A stretch of DNA of 64,000 nucleotides from Ramlibacter sp. WS9 (GCF_003797765.1 NZ_RKMB01000005.1:1-64000); one strand, 5' to 3'. Numbered from the stretch's first letter, positions 44,774-55,082 are shown. The notes: generated by a model from the letters alone, not told the origin. A program made the numbers and translations.

Positions 44774-45310
44774 GTGCAAAGCAAGAAAACCGCCGCCGCC
44801 GGCAAGCCCGCGCAGCGCGTCATCAAGAAATATCCCAACCGGCGGCTCTACGACACGGACACCTCCACCTACATCACGCTGGCCGAGGTCAAGCAGCTGG
44901 TGATGGACAGCGAATCCTTCGTGGTGCGCGACGCCAAGAGCAATGAGGACCTGACGCGCAGCATCCTGCTGCAGATCATCCTGGAAGAAGAAGCCGGTGG
45001 CCAGCCGATGTTCAGTGAAGCCGCGCTGGCCAACCTGATCCGCATCTATGGGCATGCTTCCCAGGCATTCATGGGGTCGTACCTCGAGAAGAACGTGCAG
45101 GCCTTCACCGACATCCAGGCCAAACTGACCGAGCAGTCCAAGACGCTCACGCCCGAGATGTGGGCCCAGTTCATGAGCCTGCAGAACCCGCTGATGCAGG
45201 GGGTGATGGGCAACTACGTCGAGCAGTCGAAGACCGTCTTCGACAAGATGCAGGAGCAGATGGCCAAGCAGACGGAGCAGATGCTCGGGGCATTTGGCAT
45301 CAAGCGATAG
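44774..45310 (+). CDS. phaR: Polyhydroxyalkanoate synthesis repressor PhaR
   Basis: A 178-residue regulator that binds DNA and PHB granules and represses phasin synthesis. The N-terminal PHB/PHA accumulation DNA-binding domain is [20 protein letters not shown], followed by the PHB accumulation domain ([20 protein letters not shown]) and a C-terminal amphipathic helix rich in Met and Gln ([17 protein letters not shown]). The start GTG 44774 has GGAG about 7 nt upstream; the longer frame enters the tRNA and is not real. rimO follows by 29 nt. Confidence 0.93.
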   Translation: MQSKKTAAAGKPAQRVIKKYPNRRLYDTDTSTYITLAEVKQLVMDSESFVVRDAKSNEDLTRSILLQIILEEEAGGQPMFSEAALANLIRIYGHASQAFMGSYLEKNVQAFTDIQAKLTEQSKTLTPEMWAQFMSLQNPLMQGVMGNYVEQSKTVFDKMQEQMAKQTEQMLGAFGIKR

Positions 45311-45339
45311 GCGTGCCGGTTAACTGGGACAATAGAGGG

Positions 45340-46722
45340 ATGAGCGAAGTTGCCTCCCCCGAAACCAAAATCCCGAAAGTCGGGTTCGTCAGCCTGGGCT
45401 GCCCCAAGGCCCTGACGGATTCCGAACTGATCCTCACCCAGCTGAGTGCCGAGGGCTACCAGACGTCCAAGACCTTCGAGGGCGCGGACCTGGTGATCGT
45501 CAACACCTGCGGCTTCATCGATGACGCGGTGCGCGAAAGCCTCGACACCATCGGCGAGGCGCTCGCGGCAAATGGCCGCGTGATCGTCACCGGCTGTCTG
45601 GGCGCCAAGGCAGGCGAGGGCGGCGGCAACCTTGTCAAGCAGATGCACCCTTCGGTGCTGGCCGTCACCGGCCCTCACGCGACGCAGGAAGTGATGGACG
45701 CTGTCCACCTGAACCTTCCCAAGCCGCACGACCCGTTCATCGACCTCGTTCCGGCGGCCGGCATCAAGCTCACGCCGAGGCATTACGCGTACCTGAAGAT
45801 CAGCGAGGGCTGCAACCACCGCTGCACCTTCTGCATCATCCCGTCGATGCGCGGCGATCTGGTCAGCCGGCCCATTGGTGACGTGCTGAAAGAAGCCAAG
45901 GCGCTTTTTGAAGGCGGCGTGCGCGAGTTGCTGGTGATCAGCCAGGACACCTCGGCCTATGGTGTCGACGTGAAATACCGCACGGGCTTCTACGACGGCA
46001 AGCCGATCAAGACCCGCATGCTGGAACTGGTGCAGACCCTGGGCGAAATGGCCGAGCCGTACGGCGCGTGGGTCCGCCTGCACTACGTCTACCCGTATCC
46101 GTCGGTGGATGAAGTCATCCCGTTCATGGCGACCGGCAAGATCCTGCCGTACCTCGATGTGCCGTTCCAGCACAGCCACCCCGACGTGCTGCGCCGCATG
46201 AAGCGGCCCGCCAGTGGCGAGAAGAACCTGGAGCGGATCCAGCGTTGGCGTGAAGCCTGTCCGGAGATCGTGATCCGCAGCACGTTCATCGCGGGCTTTC
46301 CGGGCGAGACCGAAGAAGAATTCCAGCACCTGCTGGACTTCATGCGCGAGGCGCGAATCGACCGGGCCGGCTGCTTTGCCTACAGCCCCGTCGAGGGAGC
46401 CTTGGCCAACGAAATTCCCGGCATGCTGCCGCAAGAACTGCGTGAAGAACGCCGCGCGCGCTTCATGGCGGTGGCAGAGGAAGTGTCAGCCGCCAAGCTG
46501 CGCGAGCGCGTGGGCATGACGATGCAGGTGCTGGTGGATTCGGCCCCGGCGTTGGGGCGCAAGGGCGGCGTGGGCCGCTCCTATGCGGATGCGCCGGAGA
46601 TCGACGGCACCGTGAAGCTGCTGCCGCCGGAAAAGATCAGCAAGCAGCTGAGGGTGGGCGAGTTCACCCAGGCGCGCATCGTCGGCACGCAGGGCCACGA
46701 CCTGGTGGCTGTCCCTGTCTGA
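45340..46722 (+). CDS. rimO: Ribosomal protein S12 methylthiotransferase RimO
   Basis: A 460-residue radical-SAM enzyme that methylthiolates an Asp of S12. The N-terminal UPF0004 domain supplies cluster ligands Cys21 ([12 protein letters not shown]), Cys57 (IVNTCGFID) and Cys86 (VTGCLGAK). The radical-SAM CxxxCxxC is Cys158, Cys162 and Cys165 ([17 protein letters not shown]). A C-terminal TRAM domain ends the protein. [12 protein letters not shown] distinguishes RimO from MiaB. The start ATG 45340 is preceded by AGAGGG. A hairpin at 46758 follows. Confidence 0.96.
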   Translation: MSEVASPETKIPKVGFVSLGCPKALTDSELILTQLSAEGYQTSKTFEGADLVIVNTCGFIDDAVRESLDTIGEALAANGRVIVTGCLGAKAGEGGGNLVKQMHPSVLAVTGPHATQEVMDAVHLNLPKPHDPFIDLVPAAGIKLTPRHYAYLKISEGCNHRCTFCIIPSMRGDLVSRPIGDVLKEAKALFEGGVRELLVISQDTSAYGVDVKYRTGFYDGKPIKTRMLELVQTLGEMAEPYGAWVRLHYVYPYPSVDEVIPFMATGKILPYLDVPFQHSHPDVLRRMKRPASGEKNLERIQRWREACPEIVIRSTFIAGFPGETEEEFQHLLDFMREARIDRAGCFAYSPVEGALANEIPGMLPQELREERRARFMAVAEEVSAAKLRERVGMTMQVLVDSAPALGRKGGVGRSYADAPEIDGTVKLLPPEKISKQLRVGEFTQARIVGTQGHDLVAVPV

Positions 46723-46757
46723 GCGGCATTCTGCCCAACAGACATGCCCAACAAAAA

Positions 46758-46783
46758 AGCCGCTCGGTAGGAGCGGCTCAATT
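46758..46783 (+). terminator. Terminator after rimO
   Basis: Perfect 8-bp stem AGCCGCTC (46758-46765) and GAGCGGCT (46771-46778), with loop GGTAG and CAATTT following. An A-run before it means it could also act on minus-strand transcripts. Confidence 0.7.
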
Positions 46784-46802
46784 TGTACACTTCGTTCACA
46801 AC

Positions 46803-46823
46803 AAAGCCGGCAGCGCCGGCTTT
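46803..46823 (-). terminator. Terminator of tRNA-Leu
   Basis: Perfect 9-bp arms AAAGCCGGC and GCCGGCTTT with a 3-nt loop, 17 nt past the 3' end of the minus-strand tRNA-Leu. Confidence 0.65.
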
Positions 46824-46840
46824 ATGATCAACTCCATTGT

Positions 46841-46926
<86 letters not shown>

Positions 46927-46980
46927 TCTCAGGAAAGAAAAGGATTCTATATCAAAAATATCGGACACATCAGCACAGGG

Positions 46981-49209
46981 CTGCTTGATGAAATAGAGGG
47001 AGTCATCCAGGGCCATCGCGACGGGCACGGTTACGTGGTCCGCGACGACGGCGAAGGTGACATTTATCTCCCCCCCAACGAGATGCGCGCCGTGCTGCAC
47101 AAGGACCGCGTGAAAGCGCGTGTCGTGCGCCACGACCGCAAGGGCCGCGCCGAAGGCCGCGTCGTCGAGATCATCGAGCGGCCGCCGCAGCCGATCATCG
47201 GGCGGCTGCTGCACGAGAGCGGTGTCTGGCTCGTCGCGCCGGAAGACAAGCGGTACGGGCAGGACGTCCTGATCCCCAAGGGCGCCACGGGCCTCGCGAA
47301 GGCTGGGCAGGTGGTCGTGGTCGAACTGACCGAGCCACCCAGCCTGTATGGCCAACCCGTGGGCCGCGTCAAGGAAGTGCTGGGCGAGATCGACGACGCC
47401 GGCATGGAGATCGAAATCGCCGTGCGCAAGTACGGCGTGCCGCACGAGTTTTCCGATGCGTGCATCGGCCTCGCGCGTTCGCTGCCGGACAAGGTCCGCC
47501 CGCAGGACAAGCGGCATCGTGTCGACCTGACCGACGTCCCGCTCGTCACCATCGACGGCGAGGACGCACGCGACTTCGACGACGCGGTGTACTGCGAACC
47601 GGCCAAGGTCGGGCGCGGCAAGGGCTGGCGATTGCTGGTGGCCATCGCCGACGTGAGCCATTACGTGGAGACCGGCAGCGCGATCGACATTGACGCGTAC
47701 GACCGCGCCACCAGCGTTTATTTCCCGCGCCGCGTGATCCCCATGCTGCCGGAGAAGCTGTCGAACGGACTGTGCTCGCTCAACCCCGAGGTCGAGCGGC
47801 TGTGCATGGTCTGCGACATGCTGATCACCGCCACCGGCGAGATCCAGGCGTACCAGTTCTACCCTGGCGTGATGTGGAGCCATGCGCGCTTCACGTACAC
47901 CGAAGTCGCGGCCATCCTGGCCAACACGCGCGGCCCCGAGGCCGTGCGCCGCAAGGACCGCGTCACCGACCTGCTGAACCTGCACGACGCCTATCGCGCG
48001 CTGCTCAAGGCGCGCAACGTGCGCGGCGCGGTGGACTTCGAAACGACGGAAACGCAGATCATCTGCGACGAGAACGGCCGCATCGAGCGTATCGTGCCGC
48101 GCGTGCGCAACGATGCACACCGGCTGATCGAGGAAGCGATGCTGGCGGCCAACGTCTGCAGCGCCGACTACATCCAGCAAAGCAAGCACCCGGGCCTGTA
48201 CCGCGTGCACGAAGGCCCGACGCCCGAGAAGAAGGACCTGCTGCGCAACTACCTCAAGGCCATCGGCGTGCCGCTGACCATCACCGAGGACCCGCTGCCG
48301 GCCGAGTTCCAGCGCATCGCCGAAGCAACCAAGGAGCGGCCCGACGCGCAGCAGATCCACACGATGCTGCTGCGCTCCATGTCGCAGGCAATCTACGGGC
48401 CGATCAACGCCGGCCACTTCGGCCTGGCCTACGACGCCTACACACACTTCACCAGCCCGATCCGGCGCTATCCCGACCTGCTGGTGCACCGCGTGATCAA
48501 GGCGATCCTGCGCAACGAGAAGTACGAGCTGCCGGCGTTGCCGACGCCCGGTGAGGCGCACGAGAAACTGGCGCGCCGCCTGGCGTCGCGCGTCAAGGCG
48601 CCGCAGAACAAGCTGAAGAAGCCCGCCCCTCCGCCCAGCCGCGAAGTGCAGGCATGGGAAGCCGCGGGCCTGCATTGCAGCGCCAACGAGCGCCGCGCCG
48701 ACGAAGCCAGCCGCGACGTGGAAGCCTGGCTCAAGTGCAAGTACATGCGCGAACACCTGGGCGAGGAGTACGGGGGCATCGTCACGGCGGCCACCAGCTT
48801 CGGCATCTTCGTCACGTTGGACCAGATGTACGTCGAAGGCTTGGTGCACATCACCGAGTTGGGCGGCGAATACTTCAAGTTCGACGAGGCGCGGCAGGAA
48901 TTGCGCGGCGAGCGCACCGGAATCCGCTATGTCATCGGCACGCGTGTTCGTGTGCAGGTGAGCCGCGTCGACCTCGACGGCCGCAAGATCGATTTCCGTC
49001 TGGTGCGCGAGGGCGAGGAACTCGTGGCTCGCGCATTGAAGGAGAAGGGCGTGCCCGGCGGTGGCCGCGGCGGTGCCAGCGGTACACCCGCCAAGTCGTC
49101 GACCAAGCGCGCAGCCAAGAAGGCCGAGGCCAAGTCGCCCATCCAGGCGTTGAAGGCGGCGGTCAAGAAGACCGTGGCCAAAGGCAAGAGCCGCAAGGCC
49201 AGGCGTTAA
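46981..49209 (+). CDS. rnr: Ribonuclease R, start codon uncertain
   Basis: An RNase II/R-family 3'-5' exonuclease that degrades structured RNA. It has N-terminal cold-shock-like domains ([36 protein letters not shown]), the RNB catalytic domain with acidic cluster [14 protein letters not shown], an S1 domain ([20 protein letters not shown]) and a Lys/Ala-rich C-terminal tail, as in RNase R. In this frame no ATG, GTG or TTG lies between the tRNA-Leu (46926) and a GTG at 47035, which would cut off conserved residues. Homology-like sequence begins at about CTG 46981 (LLDEIEGV); ATC 46951 with AAAAGGA upstream is an alternative. The 3' end and remaining length are normal. Confidence 0.93.
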   Translation: MLDEIEGVIQGHRDGHGYVVRDDGEGDIYLPPNEMRAVLHKDRVKARVVRHDRKGRAEGRVVEIIERPPQPIIGRLLHESGVWLVAPEDKRYGQDVLIPKGATGLAKAGQVVVVELTEPPSLYGQPVGRVKEVLGEIDDAGMEIEIAVRKYGVPHEFSDACIGLARSLPDKVRPQDKRHRVDLTDVPLVTIDGEDARDFDDAVYCEPAKVGRGKGWRLLVAIADVSHYVETGSAIDIDAYDRATSVYFPRRVIPMLPEKLSNGLCSLNPEVERLCMVCDMLITATGEIQAYQFYPGVMWSHARFTYTEVAAILANTRGPEAVRRKDRVTDLLNLHDAYRALLKARNVRGAVDFETTETQIICDENGRIERIVPRVRNDAHRLIEEAMLAANVCSADYIQQSKHPGLYRVHEGPTPEKKDLLRNYLKAIGVPLTITEDPLPAEFQRIAEATKERPDAQQIHTMLLRSMSQAIYGPINAGHFGLAYDAYTHFTSPIRRYPDLLVHRVIKAILRNEKYELPALPTPGEAHEKLARRLASRVKAPQNKLKKPAPPPSREVQAWEAAGLHCSANERRADEASRDVEAWLKCKYMREHLGEEYGGIVTAATSFGIFVTLDQMYVEGLVHITELGGEYFKFDEARQELRGERTGIRYVIGTRVRVQVSRVDLDGRKIDFRLVREGEELVARALKEKGVPGGGRGGASGTPAKSSTKRAAKKAEAKSPIQALKAAVKKTVAKGKSRKARR

Positions 49210-49225
49210 CGGGGAGAAGTTTTCA

Positions 49226-49990
49226 ATGACTACGAATGCAACGGGCGGCCGGGTCGCCATCGTCACTGGGGGTGGCACCGGGGTTGGCAAGGCGGCGGCA
49301 CTGGCGCTGCTGGGTGATGGATGGCGAGTCGCCATCGCCGGGCGCCGCAAGGAGCCGCTGGACGAGGTGGTGGCGCAGGCGAATGCGGATGGCCGCGCGA
49401 TGGCCGTTCCCACCGATGTGACGGATCCAGCGTCGGTCGAGGCGCTGTTTGCCACGACGGCGAAGTCCTGGGGCCGCGTCGACCTGCTGTTCAACAACGC
49501 CGGTGTCGGCGCCGCCGCAGGGCCGCTGGAAGACCTGCCGCTGGAGCAATGGAAACGCGTGGTCGACACCAACCTCAACGGCATGTTCTACGGCATCCAG
49601 CAGGCCTTCCGCCAGATGAAGGCGCAGACGCCGATGGGCGGGCGCATCATCAACAATGGGTCGATCTCGGCGCACGCGCCACGGCCCAGCTCGATCGCCT
49701 ATACCGCCACCAAGCACGCGGTCACCGGCATGACCAAGACGGCGGCGCTTGACGGCCGCAAGTACGACATCGCCGTGGGCCAGATCGACATCGGCAACGC
49801 TGCTACGGAAATGGCGATGCGCATGGCCAAGGGCGTGCCCCAGGCCAATGGCGAGATCGCGATCGAACCGCTGATGGACGTGAACATCGTCGGCCAGTCG
49901 ATCCTCTACATGGCGAACCTGCCGCTGGAGGCGAACGTCCTCTTTCACACGGTCATGGCCACAAAAATGCCGTTCGTGGGCCGAGGCTAG
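49226..49990 (+). CDS. SDR-family oxidoreductase
   Basis: A 254-residue classical SDR. The cofactor motif is [16 protein letters not shown], and [10 protein letters not shown] suggests NADP preference because of the paired arginines. [11 protein letters not shown], the catalytic Ser in [11 protein letters not shown] and YTATKHA complete the signature. A distinctive C-terminal segment ends [18 protein letters not shown] lies about 11 nt before the ATG, 16 nt after rnr, so it may be co-transcribed with rnr. The substrate is unknown. Confidence 0.9.
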   Translation: MTTNATGGRVAIVTGGGTGVGKAAALALLGDGWRVAIAGRRKEPLDEVVAQANADGRAMAVPTDVTDPASVEALFATTAKSWGRVDLLFNNAGVGAAAGPLEDLPLEQWKRVVDTNLNGMFYGIQQAFRQMKAQTPMGGRIINNGSISAHAPRPSSIAYTATKHAVTGMTKTAALDGRKYDIAVGQIDIGNAATEMAMRMAKGVPQANGEIAIEPLMDVNIVGQSILYMANLPLEANVLFHTVMATKMPFVGRG

Positions 49991-49996
49991 GCTGTC

Positions 49997-50039
49997 ATTG
50001 CGGGCCGATCCCGGAGGGATCCTCCGGATCCGCCGCAAT
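49997..50039. repeat. Intergenic palindromic repeat
   Basis: Outer arms ATTGCGG (49997-50003) and CCGCAAT (50033-50039) enclose GATCCC-GGA-GGGATC (50007-50021) and a further GGATCC pair. It fills the gap between convergent genes and may act as a bidirectional terminator. Confidence 0.7.
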
Positions 50040-50049
50040 CCAGGCCGTT

Positions 50050-51477
50050 CTATCGGCGCGCCAATGCACTCGCGGTAAGAGGCTCGCCCGCCGGCCAGCG
50101 ATCCGCCGCCAGCCCGTGCGCATAGACCGCGCCCGCCGCGGCATCCATCGCCGAGGCGCCTGCCGCCAGCCGCGCGGCAATCATTCCCGCCAGCACATCC
50201 CCGGTGCCCGCCGTGGCCAGGCGCGCGTTGCCGGTGGGGTTGATCAGCGGCGCCGACCCCGGCGCTGCGATCACCGTCCCCGATCCCTTGAGCACCACCA
50301 CGCACGCGAAACGTTGTGCGAGGTCACGCGAGGCTCGGAGGCGGTCGCCCTGGACGTGAGTGGTATCGCAGCCGAGCAGGCGCGCCGCTTCCAGGGGGTG
50401 GGGTGTGAGCACCGTGGCCTTTTGCCGGCGCGCTCGCGCTTGCAACAGCGACTGCAGTTGCATGTCGGCTGCGATGGCGTTGAGTGCATCGGCGTCAAGC
50501 ACCAGTGAGTCGGCCGATGAAAGAACTTTGGGCAGTACTGCCCGGATCGAGTCCCCGCCGCCGCAGCCGCAGGCGACAGCCATGTGCGCGAGGTCGAGCG
50601 AGTCCCAGGGGCGCAGCATCAGCTCCGGCTGCGGGGGGTCGATTGCAAGCCCCATGCCGTCGAGCAAAGAGACGAATACCCGTCCGGCACCGTCATGCAA
50701 TGCCGCCGACGCGGCGAGCAGCGCGGCGCCCGTCATGCCGGGCCCGCCGCCGACGACGCCCACGTCGCCGTAGCTGCCCTTGTGCGATGCATGTGCCCGC
50801 ACGGGCACCGCCGGGGGGCCAGCCAGCCACGCAGTCGGCGTTTGCTCGCCATGCCCGACGCCCAGATCGTCGAGCCAGACCTGGCCCGACGCATCGCGGC
50901 CCGCAGCGGTGAAGAGTCCCGGTTTCAACACCAGCAACGCCAGCGTATGCGTCGCTCTGACGGTGTGCCCTGCGCCCGTGTCGGCGCCAAGGCCGGAGGG
51001 CAGGTCGACTGCCAGCACGGGTGCCGGGGCCGCGCTCATGAGCGCGGCCCATTGCGCCATCGCGCCGTCCATGGCGCGGGCGCCGCCGAGGCCGAGCAGG
51101 GCGTCGATGGCCAGGTCCCAGTGCGCGGGGGGCTCGCTCGCAAACAGAACACCGGCGTCGCGGGCTCGCTTCAACGATGCCAGTGCATCGGCCGGCGCCT
51201 TCGCTTCGTCGCCCAGCCACGTCACCACGGCCTGTTTGCCCCAGCCCTGCAAGTGCATCGCGGCTTCGAAGCCGTCGCCGCCGTTGTTGCCGGGGCCGCA
51301 TGCGATCCAGATGGTTTTCGCGTTCGGGGCCAGCGCCAGGGCCAGCCGGGCCACGGCCAGGCCGGCGCGCTGCATGAGGGTGTGAGGTGGCAGCGACGCG
51401 GCTGCCGCGGATTCGATCGCGCGGGTTGCCGCGACGTCGAAAAGCGGCCAGGGCTGATGGGTTGTGACGCGTTGCAT
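50050..51477 (-). CDS. nnr: Bifunctional NAD(P)H-hydrate repair enzyme Nnr
   Basis: A 475-residue fusion of an NAD(P)HX epimerase (YjeF N-terminal domain; ACGPGNNGGDGFEAAMHL) and an ADP-dependent NAD(P)HX dehydratase of the ribokinase fold (KGSYGDVGVVGGGPGMTGAA, VLTPHPLEAARLLG, ARLATAGTGDVLAGMI). Together they repair hydrated NAD(P)H. I start at MQRVTTHQPWPLFDVAA (51477) because relatives begin close to this point. It lies 49 nt downstream of dadA on the same strand and may be co-transcribed. Confidence 0.94.
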   Translation of the reverse strand: MQRVTTHQPWPLFDVAATRAIESAAAASLPPHTLMQRAGLAVARLALALAPNAKTIWIACGPGNNGGDGFEAAMHLQGWGKQAVVTWLGDEAKAPADALASLKRARDAGVLFASEPPAHWDLAIDALLGLGGARAMDGAMAQWAALMSAAPAPVLAVDLPSGLGADTGAGHTVRATHTLALLVLKPGLFTAAGRDASGQVWLDDLGVGHGEQTPTAWLAGPPAVPVRAHASHKGSYGDVGVVGGGPGMTGAALLAASAALHDGAGRVFVSLLDGMGLAIDPPQPELMLRPWDSLDLAHMAVACGCGGGDSIRAVLPKVLSSADSLVLDADALNAIAADMQLQSLLQARARRQKATVLTPHPLEAARLLGCDTTHVQGDRLRASRDLAQRFACVVVLKGSGTVIAAPGSAPLINPTGNARLATAGTGDVLAGMIAARLAAGASAMDAAAGAVYAHGLAADRWPAGEPLTASALARR

Positions 51478-51526
51478 GGATCGCGGATCAAGCGTCCGCA
51501 ATGACAGTTTAATCACGCCTTTGCGT

Positions 51527-52801
51527 TCACGCGGCCAGCCGCTCCACGCCCAATCCCTCGATGTCGACCTCCGGTGCGCGGCCGTCCATCAGGTCGGCCA
51601 CGACGCGGGCGCTGCCGCACGACAGTGCCCAACCACTGGAGCCGTGCCCCAGGTTGATCCATACGCCGGGGATGCCGGTGGCCCCGAGCAGCGGCGGCCC
51701 GTCGGGCAGCATCGGGCGTGCGCCTTTCCACTCCTGCACTGTCGCGCCGGTGCTGGCGATGCGCGCGGCGCCCGGAAACCAGTCGTGCAACACCTTGTAC
51801 AGGGTCTGGATCGCGGCCGGGTTCTTCTTGTCCGGTGAACCGCCGATCTCCGCGCTGCCGGCCACGCGCACGCGGTTGCCCAGGCGCGAGATCGCGACCT
51901 TGTAGCGTTCGTCCATCAATGCGCTGCGCGGGGCGTTGAGCGGCTCCTGGATCGGCGCGCTGATCGAGTAGCCCCACACCGCGGCAAGCGGCACGTGCAG
52001 CCCCAAAGGACGCAGCAACTGCGCGGAGTCGACCCCACCGCAGACCACGACGGCGTGGAAGCGCCGCGGCACGGGCGCGGTGGCGTCCAGGCTCCACACC
52101 TGCAACGAGGTGGGATTGGCTTGGTCCAGCGGTCCGACGGCGCAGTTGAACTCGAACGTCACCCCGCGCGCCTGCGCCTCGTTCTTCAGCAGCATGGCGA
52201 ACTGCCTGCAATTGCCGACGCCGTCCTGCGGCAGGTGGACGGCGCCCACGAAGTCGGTGTCGGGGCTCAGCGCAGGCTCGATCGCGCGCGCTTGTGCGGC
52301 GTCGATTTCCTTGAACACGACGCCGGCTTCGCGCAGGAAGTCGAGGCCGGGCTGCACGAGCTTGCGGTCTTTCTCGCCGCGCAGCAGGACCATGTAGCCG
52401 GTGCTGCGGTCGTACTCCAGCTGGAAGTGATCGGTGATGTCGTTCAGGCGGGTGCGGCTGTAGAACGCCAGGCGCTGCATGCGCGCGCGATTGGCCTGGT
52501 AGCTGGCGAGGTCGCAGGCGCGGTACCACTGCCTCATCCACGACAGCTCGTCGCGGGACAAAGGAAGGGACACGCGGACCGGGGCATGCTGGCTCAGCAG
52601 GAAGCGTGCGACCTTGCCCGGCATGCCCGGCGCCGCCCACGGCGTCACGTAGCCCGGGGCCACGACCCCTGCATTGGCGAAACTGGTTTCCTCCGCGACC
52701 GCGGCACGGCGCTCGTACACCGTGACGTCGTGCCCGTCGGCGGCTAGCTCGAAGGCCGTGGTGACGCCGACAATCCCGGCGCCGATGACGGCGATTTTCA
52801 T
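51527..52801 (-). CDS. dadA: D-amino acid dehydrogenase small subunit DadA
   Basis: A 424-residue membrane-associated FAD enzyme oxidising D-amino acids, chiefly D-alanine, to keto acids with transfer of electrons to the respiratory chain. The FAD motif is VIGAGIVGVTTAFELAADGHDV at the N-terminus. Family segments are ETSFANAGVVAPGYVTPWAAP, STGYMVLLRGEKD and the C-terminal LGHGSSGWALSCGSARV. It overlaps the stop of the upstream amidase by 4 nt, implying an amidase-dadA operon. No alanine racemase gene is nearby. Confidence 0.92.
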   Translation of the reverse strand: MKIAVIGAGIVGVTTAFELAADGHDVTVYERRAAVAEETSFANAGVVAPGYVTPWAAPGMPGKVARFLLSQHAPVRVSLPLSRDELSWMRQWYRACDLASYQANRARMQRLAFYSRTRLNDITDHFQLEYDRSTGYMVLLRGEKDRKLVQPGLDFLREAGVVFKEIDAAQARAIEPALSPDTDFVGAVHLPQDGVGNCRQFAMLLKNEAQARGVTFEFNCAVGPLDQANPTSLQVWSLDATAPVPRRFHAVVVCGGVDSAQLLRPLGLHVPLAAVWGYSISAPIQEPLNAPRSALMDERYKVAISRLGNRVRVAGSAEIGGSPDKKNPAAIQTLYKVLHDWFPGAARIASTGATVQEWKGARPMLPDGPPLLGATGIPGVWINLGHGSSGWALSCGSARVVADLMDGRAPEVDIEGLGVERLAA

Positions 52802-54144
52802 GAATTCCCTGTTGTTGCTTTTGCGAGTATGGCCTCGGCCTGGAGCGCGACGTTCAAAACCGTGTCGTCACGCATTGCACTTTGCCAGATCATGAGCCCG
52901 CATGGGAGTTCGCCGGGCACATGGCAGGGAATCGAGATGGCGCATCCATCCAGCATGTTGACGACGCTCGGGTTGCGCAGCAGCAGGGCGTTGACGCGAA
53001 AGAACTCTTCGTCCCGCTCCGCACCGGGCGCGACTTGCGCGACAAGCGGCGCGGTGATGGGAACCGTGGGCGACAACACGGCATCGAAACCGCGCAGGGC
53101 CGACTCGACGCGAGCGATCCAGCCGGCGCGCGCCTGGACGAGCTCGAGATATTCGTAAGCCAGCATGCCGGTGCCGCGCAGGATTCGGACGCGCACGCGG
53201 GGGTCATAGCGCTCGCCCGCGCGATCGAACAGCGCGCGGTGCCACGCGTAGCTTTCCGGGGCCGTGAAGCCGCCGGTGGCCTGGAGCGCGCCCAGGTCGC
53301 GGATCTCGGCCAGGGGGATCTCCTGGATGCTCGCGCCCGCGTCGCGCAGGGCTTTAAGCGTGCGCTCGAAGGCGGTTGCGACCACCGGATCCAGCCCGTC
53401 CAGCATGGAAGTGCGTGCCACGGCCAGCCGGTAACCCGACAGCGGCATGTGCCTGCGGGTCACGAGCCGGTCGGCCAGGATTTCGTGAACGAGCATGGCG
53501 TCGCGCACGGAACGCGTCATCGCGCAGACGGTATCCAGCGTGGTCGACAGCGGGACGGCACCCTCGCGCGGGGTGAGGCGGGCCGTGTTCTTGAAGCCGA
53601 CGATGCCGCACAGCGCGGCGGGGATGCGGATGGAGCCACCCGTGTCCGAGCCCAGGCCGACGAATGCGGCGCCGGTTGCAACGGACACCGCCGCGCCCGA
53701 TGACGAACCGCCGGGGATGCGCTCGTCGACGGCGTCGGCAGGGTTGGCGGGTGTTCCGAAATGCGGATTGACGCCGACGCCCGAGAAGGCGAACTCCGTC
53801 ATGTTGGTCCGCCCGATGATGGCGCCACCTGCCGCTTTGAGTCGGGCCACGGCCGGGCTGTCCCGCGTGGCAGGCGGCGCGTCGGCCAGGACCGTCGAGC
53901 CGGCGGCCGTGACATCGCCCGCGATGTCGAACAGGTCCTTGACCGAGACGGCCAGGCCCGCGAGCGGACGCTCCACGACCGATGGGGCAGCTGCGGCCGA
54001 GCGAGCCGTGTCGAAGTGAGTTTTGGTGAATGCCCTGGCGCACGCCGGCGACTGGGCCGCGGCGATTGACGCTGCCATTGAGTCGGATGCACGGCCCTGG
54101 CCGCTGCGAAGGTTTTCACGGGTGGCGAGGAGGTCGGGGCGCAT
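52798..54144 (-). CDS. Amidase signature family enzyme
   Basis: A 448-residue amidase using the Ser-cisSer-Lys triad. The catalytic lysine is in LAVSVKDLFDIAG, the cis-serine is in GGSSSGAAVSVA, and the nucleophilic serine is in GSDTGGSIRIPAALCG. FKNTARLTPREGAVPLS follows. Its coupling to dadA suggests that it releases an amino acid, perhaps from a D-amino-acid amide or a related compound; this is inference. I start at MRPDLLATRENL (54144); the frame opens further upstream without family-like sequence. It is divergent from rpsB. Confidence 0.9.
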   Translation of the reverse strand: MRPDLLATRENLRSGQGRASDSMAASIAAAQSPACARAFTKTHFDTARSAAAAPSVVERPLAGLAVSVKDLFDIAGDVTAAGSTVLADAPPATRDSPAVARLKAAGGAIIGRTNMTEFAFSGVGVNPHFGTPANPADAVDERIPGGSSSGAAVSVATGAAFVGLGSDTGGSIRIPAALCGIVGFKNTARLTPREGAVPLSTTLDTVCAMTRSVRDAMLVHEILADRLVTRRHMPLSGYRLAVARTSMLDGLDPVVATAFERTLKALRDAGASIQEIPLAEIRDLGALQATGGFTAPESYAWHRALFDRAGERYDPRVRVRILRGTGMLAYEYLELVQARAGWIARVESALRGFDAVLSPTVPITAPLVAQVAPGAERDEEFFRVNALLLRNPSVVNMLDGCAISIPCHVPGELPCGLMIWQSAMRDDTVLNVALQAEAILAKATTGNS

Positions 54145-54162
54145 GGGCTTCCAGGTGGGGCG

Positions 54163-54171
54163 TGCTACAAT
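54163..54171 (+). promoter_or_regulatory. Extended -10 promoter of the rpsB operon
   Basis: TGCTACAAT, an extended -10 element, about 160 nt before rpsB in the gap with the divergent amidase gene. No strong -35 is seen. Confidence 0.5.
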
Positions 54172-54329
54172 CTTTGGGTTTTGCCGGGTAGTGGGCGCAG
54201 GGTGCGTCCACAACGCTGTCGGCAAGACGAAACGCGAATCCAGGCCAACAAGGTGTCGATGCCCGTGCGCACATGCACATGGGTCAGCGATTTCGGGCTG
54301 GATTTTAGACCCAACCTTCAGGAAACAAT
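54172..54329 (+). promoter_or_regulatory. Long structured rpsB leader
   Basis: About 150 nt of untranslated leader. GTTTTGCCG near its start can pair, with G-U pairs, with CGGCAAGAC about 40 nt later, and GGGCTGGATTTTAGACCC lies close to the start codon. S2 autoregulation through the rpsB leader is known in proteobacteria, so this is a candidate S2-binding element. AGGAAACAAT is the ribosome binding region. Confidence 0.4.
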
Positions 54330-55082
54330 ATGTCCGTCACCATGCGTCAAATGCTGGAAGCCGGTGTCCATTTCGGCCACCAAACGCGCTTCTGGAACCC
54401 CAAGATGGCCCCGTACATCTTCGGCCATCGCAACAAGATCCACATCATCAACCTGGAAAAGTCGCTCCCGCTCTTCCAGGAAGCCACCAAGTTCGTCAAG
54501 CAGCTGTCCGCCAACCGCGGCACCATCCTCATGGTGGGCACGAAGCGCCAGGCGCGCGAGACCGTCGCCATGGAAGCCAAGCGCGCCGGCGTCCCGTACG
54601 TCGACCAGCGCTGGCTCGGCGGCATGCTGACCAACTTCAAGACCGTCAAGACGTCCATCAAGCGCCTGAAGGATATGAAGGCCCAGCAGGAAGCCGGCCT
54701 CGATTCCATGAGCAAGAAAGAACAGCTCATGTTCGCCCGCGAGATGGAAAAGCTCGAGAAGGACATCGGCGGCATCCAGGACATGAACAGCCTGCCGGAC
54801 GCCATCTTCGTGATCGACGTGGGCTTCCACAAGATCGCCGTGTCCGAAGCCAAGAAGCTGGGCATCCCGCTGGTCGGCGTGGTTGACTCCAACCACTCGC
54901 CCGAAGGCATCGACTACGTGATCCCGGGTAACGACGACTCGTCCAAGGCCGTGACGCTGTATGCGCGCGGCATCGCCGACGCGATCCTCGAAGGCCGCTC
55001 CAACGCCGTGAACGACGTGGTCAAGGCCGTGTCCGAAGGCAGCGACGAATTCGTCGAAGTGGAAGAAGGCGCCGCCTCCTGA
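54330..55082 (+). CDS. rpsB: 30S ribosomal protein S2
   Basis: A 250-residue small-subunit protein. It begins [20 protein letters not shown] and includes [35 protein letters not shown] and [20 protein letters not shown]. Length is normal for the family, with an acidic tail. AGGAAACAAT precedes the ATG. It is the first gene of the operon running to bamA. Confidence 0.98.
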   Translation: MSVTMRQMLEAGVHFGHQTRFWNPKMAPYIFGHRNKIHIINLEKSLPLFQEATKFVKQLSANRGTILMVGTKRQARETVAMEAKRAGVPYVDQRWLGGMLTNFKTVKTSIKRLKDMKAQQEAGLDSMSKKEQLMFAREMEKLEKDIGGIQDMNSLPDAIFVIDVGFHKIAVSEAKKLGIPLVGVVDSNHSPEGIDYVIPGNDDSSKAVTLYARGIADAILEGRSNAVNDVVKAVSEGSDEFVEVEEGAAS

